This document shows, one piece after another, positions 1-5,955 of a stretch of DNA of 22,788 nucleotides (position 1 is its first letter; every line of letters starts with the position of its first letter). Location of the stretch: the IMG/VR virus record IMGVR_UViG_3300024289_000100, positions 1 to 22,788 of that record; one strand, written 5' to 3'. A program made the position numbers and the translations under genes. The notes under the pieces were generated by a model that was given only the letters and a program-made list of their open reading frames with translations, was not told where the DNA came from and did not search any database. This stretch comes from a virus.

Positions 1-26
1 GTATCTTGTACGAATCCTGATGGCAT
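1..26 (-). CDS. 5' end of an unidentified phage gene (partial)
   Basis: Only the first codons are inside the window; they read MPSGFVQD. A strong ribosome binding site, AAGGAG (39..34), sits 7 nt before the ATG. A late-promoter-like ATAAATA (55..49) lies 23 nt before the start, the same arrangement as at several other genes here. It follows the lysis pair on the same strand. The product cannot be identified from eight residues. Confidence 0.6.
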
Positions 27-48
27 TTTGATGCTCCTTAATATCTAA

Positions 49-55
49 TATTTAT
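49..55 (-). promoter_or_regulatory. late-promoter-like ATAAATA box
   Basis: ATAAATA read on the minus strand, 23 nt before the ATG of the gene running off the left edge, with a good Shine-Dalgarno in between. It matches the T4 late consensus TATAAATA apart from the first base. Functional use is inferred from the repeated spacing across the window. Confidence 0.45.
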
Positions 56-62
56 CGTTATT

Positions 63-398
63 TTACTTGAAAACAATCAATGCCAACAAGCCGGCTTGGA
101 CAAAGAATCCAAAGCCAATGGTTACAATATTAAGCAAATCCTTCTGGATTGTTGCTTTAATAAAGAATAAAAACAGCCCTAACCAACTGAAAAGCACCAT
201 GTCAACTGGTGGCATTTTTTCAGTTAGTCCTGTAAGCACAGCAATCATAGTAGGAATGGTTGCCATGTGTAGCAACACTACGGCAACCCATCCTGCTGTT
301 TCTGCTGAAATGTGAGGTGCATGTTCTTTGATGTTTGCAACCCAAAGATCAAGATTAAACAAATCTTGTGTAAATTTCTTTACAACTTCTACGTTCAT
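63..398 (-). CDS. small three-helix membrane protein, candidate holin
   Basis: About 111 aa. A short amphipathic N-terminal part (about residues 1-30) is followed by three hydrophobic stretches, roughly 36-60, 66-84 and 88-110, and a short basic end (VFK). I place the start at ATG 398 (MNVEVVKK) because GAGG lies 7 nt upstream; a GTG at 410 overlapping the previous stop (GTGA) is possible but less well placed. It directly follows the SleB-type hydrolase. Endolysin-holin pairing and the small multi-span architecture suggest a holin, which would open the inner membrane for the lysin. No family-specific motif was recognised, so an accessory membrane protein remains possible. Confidence 0.5.
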   Translation of the reverse strand: MNVEVVKKFTQDLFNLDLWVANIKEHAPHISAETAGWVAVVLLHMATIPTMIAVLTGLTEKMPPVDMVLFSWLGLFLFFIKATIQKDLLNIVTIGFGFFVQAGLLALIVFK

Positions 399-406
399 GT
401 CAGTCC

Positions 407-937
407 TCACTTATAAAAAATATGTCTACCAACTTTGGCAATTGGTTTCTTACCCCATTTAGGGTTTACATAGTCAGCATGATAATACAATGCTTGTTTA
501 ACAGAGTCAAGTCTAAATCCCTCCAATAGGACTTTCTTTGCGACTTCCATAGACTCATAATAAACTGGGCCATTCATTGGTTTCTTTAGACTAGCACTAT
601 CACAGTACCAGCTGAATTGGCAAAGCACTTTTTCATACACTATGTTCTTTTGATAAACAACCTGGCAGATGTCACTAGGGAACTGTCCACTTTCTGCACG
701 ATTGATTGTAACTTGTGCAACTGCTACCTTACCTTCAAATGGTTCGTAGCCTGCTTCATGGTATATGTTACGAGCTAGACAGTCTAGTTGTTTCTGTCTC
801 ATACTTGCTGTAACGTTGCTCACTTCTATGCGAGCTGTCTTGAGGGTTTCCAGTTTATAATTAACTGCCTTATACCCTGCGAATGTCACCGCTAGCATAG
901 CTAGGGCGAATACTATAAATTTTATGATGCGTATCAT
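407..937 (-). CDS. SleB-like cell wall hydrolase (endolysin)
   Basis: 176 aa. Residues about 3-22 form a hydrophobic signal anchor. The rest matches the SleB/Hydrolase_2 family of peptidoglycan-cleaving enzymes: ARNIYHEA (about 55-62, with the probable catalytic Glu61), then EGKVAVAQVTINR (about 68-80), then a CQFSWYCD motif (about 106-113). Such proteins cut glycan strands of the murein; here it is most likely the phage lysin, exported by its N-terminal segment. GGAG precedes the ATG. It overlaps or abuts the candidate holin downstream, forming a lysis pair. The family assignment is firm; the exact bond cleaved is not shown by sequence. Confidence 0.85.
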   Translation of the reverse strand: MIRIIKFIVFALAMLAVTFAGYKAVNYKLETLKTARIEVSNVTASMRQKQLDCLARNIYHEAGYEPFEGKVAVAQVTINRAESGQFPSDICQVVYQKNIVYEKVLCQFSWYCDSASLKKPMNGPVYYESMEVAKKVLLEGFRLDSVKQALYYHADYVNPKWGKKPIAKVGRHIFYK

Positions 938-949
938 TTCGTTTCTCCT

Positions 950-1078
950 TTACGCTGGAACAGGCGTCGCTAGCGCCGTTAATAAAAAGTTTTGGCCGTT
1001 GGCATCTCCTTGCAAAAATGGTACCTTATTTTTTAGGTACAATATATAGTTATGCCTGTGTGTCTCTGATAAAAACAT
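950..1078 (-). CDS. possible 42-aa ORF filling the gap before the lysin
   Basis: An open frame from ATG 1078 to TAA 952..950 starts MFLSETHRHNYILYLKNK and ends ALATPVPA. It fills nearly all of the 150-nt gap between the conserved small gene (ending 1090) and the SleB gene (starting 937). There is no Shine-Dalgarno, so translation would rely on reinitiation 11 nt after the upstream stop. No homology recognised. A weak inverted repeat (GTACCT/AGGTAC, 1021-1040) lies inside it and could instead be a terminator, in which case the ORF may be fortuitous. Confidence 0.35.
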   Translation of the reverse strand: MFLSETHRHNYILYLKNKVPFLQGDANGQNFLLTALATPVPA

Positions 1079-1089
1079 AAGTTTTTAAA

Positions 1090-1485
1090 TTATCTACGCA
1101 TTTTACTTATTTCTACCGCTTGTTCGTTGCTAAAAATGGGTACAGCGTTGCTTTTATGCATGGTTCCAATGCCTTTAATCATTGTACCAGTATAAACTTT
1201 ATCTGGTGCTTTAAGGCACGGTGCCATATTTGTAGGATCCAAACTAGGAATCCTTGATCCTGTATCTCTAATAAACGGTTTGTTAACCACTGGACTTATA
1301 GTTGGAGCGGCCAGACCACGTTTACGTTTTTTATCTTCTGCTTCTATTGCCCATTTCTTTTGGAGCTCTTTCCATGATTCGTCCAATTCTCTAGCCTTTC
1401 TAGCATGTTCTGCTGAGCGAAATTTTTGTTTGCCTTTCTTTTTGCCAGTAGTTGACAACCACGGACCTTCCAAATGCATACTCAT
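1090..1485 (-). CDS. conserved small basic phage protein, function unknown
   Basis: 131 aa from ATG 1485 (MSMHLEGPWLSTTGKKKGK); GGAG lies 6 nt upstream, which rules against the TTG at 1497 inside that ribosome binding site. The N-terminal half is strongly basic and helical (KGKQKFRSAEHARKARELDE). The C-terminal half carries PSLDPTNMAPCLK, VYTGTMIKGIGTMHKSN and a final VPIFSNEQAVEISKMRR. I recall proteins of this layout as conserved hypotheticals in marine phages, but no function is known to me. It has its own near-perfect sigma70 promoter (1545..1517), so early expression by host polymerase is likely. Its charge suggests nucleic-acid or host-protein binding, which is inference. Confidence 0.75.
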   Translation of the reverse strand: MSMHLEGPWLSTTGKKKGKQKFRSAEHARKARELDESWKELQKKWAIEAEDKKRKRGLAAPTISPVVNKPFIRDTGSRIPSLDPTNMAPCLKAPDKVYTGTMIKGIGTMHKSNAVPIFSNEQAVEISKMRR

Positions 1486-1516
1486 ATTTTTCTCCAAAAG
1501 TAATGACTATTCCAGT

Positions 1517-1545
1517 ATTATACTATAATACCAAAATTATGTCAA
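1517..1545 (-). promoter_or_regulatory. consensus sigma70 promoter with palindrome over the -10
   Basis: Minus strand TTGACA (1545..1540), 17-nt spacer, TATAAT (1522..1517): both hexamers exact consensus. The palindrome GTATTATACTATAATAC (1515-1531, 8-bp arms) covers the -10 box, so a repressor could bind there. It points at the gene starting at 1485. Confidence 0.8.
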
Positions 1546-1556
1546 GTAGCTTTGAT

Positions 1557-1883
1557 TTATACTCGAAATGATTCGCCGCATCCGCAGCGATCACGTTCGT
1601 TTGGATTGATAAAATCGAACCCTTCGTTCAGTCCGTTTCGAACCCAATCTATTGTTAGCCCGTTTAGGTATGGCAGGGCTTTGGCGTCAACAAGAACTAC
1701 AAATTCGGGCTGGGCGTAGTTAGTTACACCCAGTTCCGCAATATACTCATCAACATATTCTATAGTGTATGCCAATCCACTACAGCCTGTGGTTTTAACT
1801 CCTACTCGAATACCTACACCTTTACCACGTTTTTCAAGTAGTTGTTTAATTTTTTTATTGGCTGTGTCGGTTACGGTAATCAT
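1557..1883 (-). CDS. iscA: A-type iron-sulfur cluster carrier (IscA/ErpA/HesB family)
   Basis: 108 aa, the usual length of the family. The three cluster-binding cysteines are present: Cys34 in TTGCSG, and Cys100 and Cys102 in the C-terminal CGCGESF motif. Such proteins accept Fe-S clusters from a scaffold and pass them to client apoproteins in the cytoplasm. The start (ATG 1883) lies 29 nt inside the end of iscU, so the two are translationally coupled; scaffold and carrier as adjacent genes indicate a functional pair. Sequence alone does not separate IscA, ErpA and SufA. The intact cysteines argue for an active protein. A plausible role is keeping Fe-S enzymes supplied during infection. Confidence 0.93.
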   Translation of the reverse strand: MITVTDTANKKIKQLLEKRGKGVGIRVGVKTTGCSGLAYTIEYVDEYIAELGVTNYAQPEFVVLVDAKALPYLNGLTIDWVRNGLNEGFDFINPNERDRCGCGESFRV

Positions 1884-2238
1884 TTACTGCCGCTTTGATA
1901 GCGTCTTCTGCCAATATGCTACAGTGAATCTTAACGGGCGGTAGAGCAAGTTCAGTTGCGATATCTGAGTTCTTGATAGTACCTGCCTCGTCAAGTGTCT
2001 TGCCCTTGAGCCATTCAGTGACAAGACTAGAACTGGCAATAGCACTACCGCAACCATAAGTCTTAAATTTAGCATCTTCAATTATGCCTTGATCGTTGAC
2101 TTTAATCTGCAATTTCATGACATCGCCACAAGCAGGTGCGCCAACCATTCCGGTACCCACGCTAGGATCAGACTTATCAAAACTACCCACATTACGAGGG
2201 TTTTCATAATGATCGATTACTTTGTCGCTGTATGCCAT
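1855..2238 (-). CDS. iscU: iron-sulfur cluster assembly scaffold IscU
   Basis: 127 aa, matching bacterial IscU over its full length. It keeps the ligands Cys37, Asp39, Cys63 and Cys106, the N-terminal YSDKVIDHYENPRNVGS signature, and the LPPVKIHCS segment (about 99-107), which contains the LPPVK chaperone (HscA) recognition motif. IscU assembles 2Fe-2S clusters from iron and persulfide sulfur delivered by the cysteine desulfurase IscS. No desulfurase is seen in this window, so the phage protein would use the host's. A 23-bp dyad covers its start codon (2237-2259), with GGGA in the loop as the only possible Shine-Dalgarno, suggesting controlled translation or transcription. Intact phage IscU is less common than the IscA-type carrier. 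Confidence 0.95.
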   Translation of the reverse strand: MAYSDKVIDHYENPRNVGSFDKSDPSVGTGMVGAPACGDVMKLQIKVNDQGIIEDAKFKTYGCGSAIASSSLVTEWLKGKTLDEAGTIKNSDIATELALPPVKIHCSILAEDAIKAAVNDYRNRHSQ

Positions 2239-2259
2239 ACCAAATTCCCATTTTGGTAT
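2237..2259 (-). promoter_or_regulatory. 8-bp-arm dyad covering the iscU start codon
   Basis: Arms ATACCAAA and TTTGGTAT with a 7-nt centre. In the mRNA the hairpin would hold the first two bases of the iscU AUG in the stem and the only SD-like GGGA in the loop. It also overlaps a late-promoter-like box. It may act as an RNA translation switch or as a protein operator; the sequence does not decide. Confidence 0.5.
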
Positions 2260-2263
2260 TTAT
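2257..2263 (-). promoter_or_regulatory. late-promoter-like ATAAATA box before iscU
   Basis: ATAAATA on the minus strand, 19 nt before the iscU ATG, overlapping both the stop codon of the Hc1-like gene and the dyad at 2237-2259. Assignment rests on similarity to the T4 late consensus and the other copies in this window. Confidence 0.4.
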
Positions 2264-2463
2264 TATTTGCCAGAAGCTTCCTTGCGAGCGTTTTTAACTG
2301 CTGTAACGTCGTTGCGAACTTCTTTACAAAGTTTGGCTAGTTCTTGTAAATGCTTGCGAACACGAGTTCCTGCTGCACCTACTTCTTTGTCGTAAAACTT
2401 TTCGAAATCGCCTTCCATTGCCTCTACTATTGCTGTGAATTCAGCGTGTCTATTTTGTGCCAT
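2263..2463 (-). CDS. histone H1/Hc1-like DNA-binding protein
   Basis: 66 aa, highly charged and helical. The segment AEFTAIVEAMEGDFEKFYDKE followed by GAAGTRVRKHLQELAKLCKEVR matches the chlamydial Hc1 / bacterial H1-like family, in which AAGTRxRK and QELKxLxxEIR are typical. These proteins bind and compact DNA non-specifically. In a phage it may reorganise host or phage nucleoid DNA or assist packaging. A strong AAGGAG lies 8 nt before the ATG, and a candidate sigma70 promoter (2530..2502) lies just upstream, so early expression is plausible. The lysine-rich C-terminal tail typical of Hc1 is shortened to KNARKEASGK. Confidence 0.8.
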   Translation of the reverse strand: MAQNRHAEFTAIVEAMEGDFEKFYDKEVGAAGTRVRKHLQELAKLCKEVRNDVTAVKNARKEASGK

Positions 2464-2501
2464 ATTAATTCTCCTTATGGTGAGCTATGTGCTCTACAAG
2501 T

Positions 2502-2530
2502 AATTTAGCAAAATAGAATGGTAATGTCAA
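2502..2530 (-). promoter_or_regulatory. candidate sigma70 promoter for Hc1-iscU-iscA
   Basis: Minus strand TTGACA (2530..2525, exact consensus), 17-nt spacer, TAAATT (2507..2502, 4 of 6). It sits in the 76-nt gap before the Hc1-like gene and would drive that gene and the Fe-S genes. Confidence 0.5.
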
Positions 2531-2539
2531 AGGATTTGA

Positions 2540-2803
2540 TTAAGGGCCAATTTTGCCTGCATCCACATCTGGACTACCAGTATTAATAGTAGCGCCTGAT
2601 GCCATGATTGCTCCAACTACAGCTATCCGTTTATCTTCAACATAAACAGTAACAATACTAGATACCACTGTATCACCTTTTACTGTTTTTGATCCCTCTG
2701 TGGCCGCTACAAATGGAGCATCATTTAAGAAAACAGTTGTTTGAGGAGCAACTTTGAGCAGCTCTCTTGCATAATCTTTGGATATTCTAGCGACAGCTGG
2801 CAT
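2540..2803 (-). CDS. PAAR-like small protein, possible tail spike tip
   Basis: 87 aa. The first residues MPAVARI and the end MASGATINTGSPDVDAGKIGP resemble the start and the SGATI-TGSPDV turn of PAAR-repeat proteins, which cap the membrane-piercing spike of contractile tails (gp5.4 in T4). Unlike a typical PAAR domain, the middle (about 20-60) is a separate stretch of beta-prone sequence, and metal-binding His/Cys are lacking. It follows two tandem paralogous virion-type genes by 2 nt. A spike-tip role is plausible from motif and context; another small virion protein is the alternative. Confidence 0.5.
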   Translation of the reverse strand: MPAVARISKDYARELLKVAPQTTVFLNDAPFVAATEGSKTVKGDTVVSSIVTVYVEDKRIAVVGAIMASGATINTGSPDVDAGKIGP

Positions 2804-2805
2804 GA

Positions 2806-3474
2806 TTATTGTGTATAAGGGAGAGGATAAGTTCCTGCACCAACCGCCGCACTCTTAGCATCGGCAGCAGTAGCAGGTAATATATTTTTTAGCAGACGAT
2901 CTTTTATTTTTGCAAAATATTCTGCTATTGATTTATAAGTTTCTGTTCCTGTTATCCATCCTACAACAGTATTTGCTGCGTATGTTGTAGTTTGGACCAC
3001 TGCTGTTTCGGCAACAACAGCTTGTCTCATAACATTGGCATCTTTAATTCCGTTTAAGATTTGTGTTGCCATTACTGGTTCTTGCACTACAACTCCTGCT
3101 TGTTTTTGAAGGCTAACATTAAAATTATTTGTTTTAATTTGATTAGTTGCTTTGGCCGCTAATACTATAGATTTAGTAGATATGTTTGGAGTTATTGAAG
3201 CCACTGCTATTGGAAGGTTATCTACTGCTGGAGGTATTTGTTTCCAATAATGATCAATTTCACGCAGGCCTTTATTGATTTCGTTTAGAGATGCTTGTAT
3301 GCCTTCGAGTAAGAATATAATTTCTCCGTAGTATACTCCAATAAGGTATGCATGATCAGTACTTACTGTAACGGTTACAGGACTAAAAGGCGGAGTAGAA
3401 CCGGCCGGGTATGGAGTATTTGTAGTACCCGGTTGAGGGTTAGCAATTGAAATATATTTTCCGCCGAGAGACAT
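2806..3474 (-). CDS. virion-type protein, tandem paralogue B
   Basis: 222 aa of unknown function. It is clearly homologous to the next gene upstream (3476-4102): both share NEINKxxRE (about residue 70), PIAVASI/QIAVASI, NQIKTNNF, a long helical middle, and a C-terminal TETYxxI..L.K.K..LL..ILP segment ending in GAG-LP/YP. The first 50 residues are rich in Pro, Thr and Gly and unlike the partner. It lacks signal peptide and membrane segments. Position between RNR genes and a PAAR-like gene and the repetitive Ala/Thr/Ile-rich helix suggest a tail or baseplate component, but no domain is recognised. Confidence 0.7.
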   Translation of the reverse strand: MSLGGKYISIANPQPGTTNTPYPAGSTPPFSPVTVTVSTDHAYLIGVYYGEIIFLLEGIQASLNEINKGLREIDHYWKQIPPAVDNLPIAVASITPNISTKSIVLAAKATNQIKTNNFNVSLQKQAGVVVQEPVMATQILNGIKDANVMRQAVVAETAVVQTTTYAANTVVGWITGTETYKSIAEYFAKIKDRLLKNILPATAADAKSAAVGAGTYPLPYTQ

Positions 3475-3475
3475 T

Positions 3476-4102
3476 TTAGCCTATGTTAGCAGTCGGGTCT
3501 GGCAACACACCAGCACCAGTGATGGCACTCTTTACATCGCCAGGTGTTGGAGGTAAAATAGTTCCAAGTAAAGTGTTCTTTGCCTTACTTAAGAAACTTT
3601 CTATACCACGATAAGTTTCTGTCGTTGCTATCCATGTTGCAAGAGCTGCGGCTTGTGTAGAAATATATGAAGTCACCGCACCTTCAGCAACAGCAATACT
3701 ATTCATCTGCACGGAGTCTTTTACTGTTTCTGTAATCTGTTGAACAATTGGCGGTTCAACAGGAATTTTTTGTCCAGTTTCTTCTAAAGACGATTTAGTT
3801 GCTGCAACTTGGAAGTTGTTAGTTTTAATTTGATTACTGGCGGCGGCAGCTTGAATCACTGTCTGAGCCGCGGTTGCTGTAGCAATACTGGCAACGGCAA
3901 TTTGTAGATCTTGTAATGATTTAGAACTTACGCTGGTATGATTTTTCATTTCACGTATTGCTTTATTAATCTCATTACAAGCAGCTTGGATACCTTTTAA
4001 GTTGGCGGTCATTGCCGTTGTTGATGCACCAATAGCTAATGCTACTGGATCTAGATCCACTGTTGTTGTACCTGGCCCTGTCATTGTAATTACTGTTGCC
4101 AT
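3476..4102 (-). CDS. virion-type protein, tandem paralogue A
   Basis: 208 aa; paralogue of the gene at 2806-3474, from which it is separated by 1 nt. It is rich in Ala, Thr and Ile, with NEINKAIREMKNH (about 44-56), QIAVASIATATAA, SNQIKTNNF and TTETYRGIESFLSKAKNTLLGTILPP near the end. The N-terminus (MATVITMTGPGTTTVDLDPVALAIGAS) is probably beta-structured. AGGAGA precedes the ATG, and a late-promoter-like CATAAATATCC box lies 23 nt upstream, so late expression as a structural protein is likely. Function unknown. Confidence 0.75.
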   Translation of the reverse strand: MATVITMTGPGTTTVDLDPVALAIGASTTAMTANLKGIQAACNEINKAIREMKNHTSVSSKSLQDLQIAVASIATATAAQTVIQAAAASNQIKTNNFQVAATKSSLEETGQKIPVEPPIVQQITETVKDSVQMNSIAVAEGAVTSYISTQAAALATWIATTETYRGIESFLSKAKNTLLGTILPPTPGDVKSAITGAGVLPDPTANIG

Positions 4103-4124
4103 ATAAATCTCCTAACTTATAGGA

Positions 4125-4131
4125 TATTTAT
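4125..4131 (-). promoter_or_regulatory. late-promoter-like ATAAATA box before the paralogue pair
   Basis: ATAAATATCCTATA on the minus strand, identical over 14 nt to the box before the tail fibre gene (10766 downwards), and again 22-23 nt before the ATG with an SD in between. Two identical copies at structural genes support a late promoter. Confidence 0.6.
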
Positions 4132-4418
4132 GCTAGTTTAATACCGGTAGTACTTTCAATGAATTGATCAGCAAACCCTTTATCAGTTGCTTCACAGACT
4201 GTAACTGTAGTTTTAAGTAATTTGATTTCTTTATCGGGACTAACAGTGAAAAGGTATGGCATTAGTCCAGGTCCTTTTTGTCCCATACCAATAACCATTG
4301 GTTTGCTTAATTTGTAATACGTTGCTGTTTCTTCTGTAAGTTTTGCAACAAGTTCTTCGCCGCTTGTAAGTTTTAATGTAACTACTTCGCCTGCGGATAC
4401 GCCTTTATCAATTAACAT
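4128..4418 (-). CDS. small beta-rich protein, possibly Sm/LSm-like fold
   Basis: 96 aa. The N-terminal half (GEVVTLKLTSGEELVAKLTEETATYYKLSKPMVI) has the alternating pattern of a small beta barrel such as Sm/LSm proteins, where a strand, xSGEExxAK turn and another strand recur. The C-terminal half is TVSPDKEIKLLKTTVTVCEATDKGFADQFIESTTGIKLA. AAGGAAAA precedes the ATG. It is the last gene of the nucleotide-metabolism group, 9 nt after the glutaredoxin stop. If Sm-like it might bind RNA; this is inference from pattern only, and an unrelated beta protein is equally possible. Confidence 0.55.
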   Translation of the reverse strand: MLIDKGVSAGEVVTLKLTSGEELVAKLTEETATYYKLSKPMVIGMGQKGPGLMPYLFTVSPDKEIKLLKTTVTVCEATDKGFADQFIESTTGIKLA

Positions 4419-4427
4419 AGTTTTCCT

Positions 4428-4664
4428 TTATAGTGTTGTCCAAAATTCTTCTGGTTTTCCTGCAAGTCCTTGGAACCCGCCTGGAATTAAAATTCCGTCT
4501 TTGAAAATTTGAGGTACAGAACGAAGACCTTGATCGATTAAGAATTCTTTTTCTGATTCATTTTCCTCAATGTTTACGGAAATGTACATCTTGCCTTTGC
4601 TTTCTAACAAGGATTTAGCTTGGTCGCAAAATGGGCAGTTGTTTTTGGTATAAACTTTAATCAT
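4428..4664 (-). CDS. grx: glutaredoxin
   Basis: 78 aa. Thioredoxin-fold reductant with the active site Cys10-Pro-Phe-Cys13, a VPQIF cis-proline loop (Pro51) and a GG turn (62-63). It fits the short, single-domain phage glutaredoxins that use glutathione to re-reduce ribonucleotide reductase. The usual GG-D ending is replaced by GGFQGL, a small deviation at the glutathione-binding side. It lies 20 nt downstream of nrdB in the same operon, and NrdA here ends in a C-terminal Cys-x-x-Cys, the natural electron acceptor. Start supported by AAGGAAA. The assignment is secure. Confidence 0.93.
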   Translation of the reverse strand: MIKVYTKNNCPFCDQAKSLLESKGKMYISVNIEENESEKEFLIDQGLRSVPQIFKDGILIPGGFQGLAGKPEEFWTTL

Positions 4665-4684
4665 AGTATTTCCTTAAAATTACA

Positions 4685-5785
4685 TTATAAACTTGGTAAA
4701 GCTTCATAGTCAATAGCATCTGACATAACACCAATAACATAATTGGTTGACTCACTTTCTTGTAAGGCTGTTTGTTTTTTGCTCGTATCACTATGTTTGT
4801 TAAACCAAGGAATTGGTGTTGACTTTGGCGATGGATTGTTATACTTAATGCCAATATCTTTTAATGCGCCAGCAGCAGTATAATCGACAAAGTCTTTTAG
4901 AATGTTGGCATTGAGACCGATAACTGGTCCTTTCTTAAACAAGTAATCAGCCCATTCTTTTTCTTCACGTATAACATCTATATACATTTGGTACACTTCA
5001 GTTTCGCATTCTGCTTTTACTTCAGCAAAACGAGTATCTTCCTTAACGACTTGATTAATAAGGAAAGCAGTCCACCCTTTGTGTAGCAATTCATCTTGTA
5101 GGATAAGGCTAATAATGTTACCGTTACCAATAAAGATTTTATTCTCTACCATTGCTAGACTTGTAGCAAACGATACCATAAAGCGGAATGCTTCTAATGC
5201 ATAGCTGGCGTTAAGTGCCATCCAAATTGCTTTAATGTGTGTTTTTTCGTTTATCTTTTCACCTGCTTCTTTTCGACAGTTGATTTGATGTAGTGCTTCG
5301 TAGTAGTTACCTACGCTTGACGCCATGTCTACAATTTCTTTAGTGTCGTGAATAGTGTTGAACACTTCTTTAGGCACGTTGTAGATGTTGCGAATGATAT
5401 GACTGTAACTACGACTATGAATATTAGTCTCAAAGAATGTCCAGTTATAGACTAGTGCTTCTAACTCAGGCAGGCTTACGACCGGAGTAAAGATTTGACT
5501 TGGGCCGCGACCTTGCAAACTGTCAAGAGCAGTTTGCCTAAGCAGGTTGCTAGTGAAGATATGTTTAACTGCATCTGATGCATCCTTAAAGTCTTGTGCG
5601 TCTTTTGTTAGACTAACTTCCTCAGGGACCCAAAAGAATCCCCTAGCTGTAGTTTCAAAGTCTGCAATCTTTTTATATTTTACTTCTTCAAACCGTTGAA
5701 TAGTAACAGGACCTTCTGGGTCAAGAAACATTTTTCTTGCTAGGTAATCTGTCTTTGTGTTTAAGTTATATTGTGCTTGACTCAT
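4685..5785 (-). CDS. nrdB: ribonucleotide reductase class Ia, small (beta) subunit
   Basis: 366 aa, the usual length. It houses the di-iron/tyrosyl radical site that starts nucleotide reduction in NrdA. Expected ligands are seen: Asp88 (TALDSLQGR), Glu119, His123, Glu198 (YALEAFRF), Glu232 and His235 (QDELLH), with radical Tyr127 in HSRSY and a C-terminal NYVIG segment with the radical-relay Tyr349. One oddity: the first Glu-His pair is ETNIH (Glu-x3-His), whereas E. coli and T4 NrdB have ETIH (Glu-x2-His); other ligand spacings (Asp88-Glu119, His123-Tyr127, Glu198-Glu232) equal those of E. coli. The ATG overlaps the stop of the 57-aa gene (ATGA). Confidence 0.95.
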   Translation of the reverse strand: MSQAQYNLNTKTDYLARKMFLDPEGPVTIQRFEEVKYKKIADFETTARGFFWVPEEVSLTKDAQDFKDASDAVKHIFTSNLLRQTALDSLQGRGPSQIFTPVVSLPELEALVYNWTFFETNIHSRSYSHIIRNIYNVPKEVFNTIHDTKEIVDMASSVGNYYEALHQINCRKEAGEKINEKTHIKAIWMALNASYALEAFRFMVSFATSLAMVENKIFIGNGNIISLILQDELLHKGWTAFLINQVVKEDTRFAEVKAECETEVYQMYIDVIREEKEWADYLFKKGPVIGLNANILKDFVDYTAAGALKDIGIKYNNPSPKSTPIPWFNKHSDTSKKQTALQESESTNYVIGVMSDAIDYEALPSL

Positions 5786-5955
5786 TTTGTTTCCAATTCA
5801 ATTTTTCCGTCTACTACTTTAACTCCTGTAACTTGTTTACCATTAACATACACAGGAGTTTCATTCCAATCTTTTTTGATTGTTGCGGCATTTGGTTTGT
5901 AGGCAACTTGTTGCCAGGCCTTAAATATTTCCTGGTATAAATCGTAAGCGTCCAT
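5782..5955 (-). CDS. 57-aa ORF between nrdA and nrdB, coupled at both ends
   Basis: Reads MDAYDLYQEIFKAWQQ at the start and VDGKIELETK at the end. Its ATG overlaps the nrdA stop (TAATG) and its TGA overlaps the nrdB start (ATGA), so it is embedded in a continuous translational relay. The N-terminal half is helical; the second half (VYVNGKQVTGVKVVDGKIEL) looks like a beta hairpin. No family recognised. Its conserved-looking coupling to RNR suggests an accessory of reductase assembly or regulation, which is inference. Confidence 0.7.
   Translation of the reverse strand: MDAYDLYQEIFKAWQQVAYKPNAATIKKDWNETPVYVNGKQVTGVKVVDGKIELETK

Noticed and set aside
1021-1040. Terminator formed by GTACCT/AGGTAC
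   Set aside because: Only 6 bp with an 8-nt AU loop and a short T-run that is not directly adjacent; it also lies within a possible 42-aa frame. Kept only as a remark.
1486-1497. TTG start at 1497 for the conserved basic gene
   Set aside because: The TTG lies within the GGAG ribosome site of the better ATG at 1485.
2237-2259. IscR operator
   Set aside because: Half-sites ATACC/GGTAT resemble IscR sites but the dyad is 23 bp with a different centre, so I do not call it as such.
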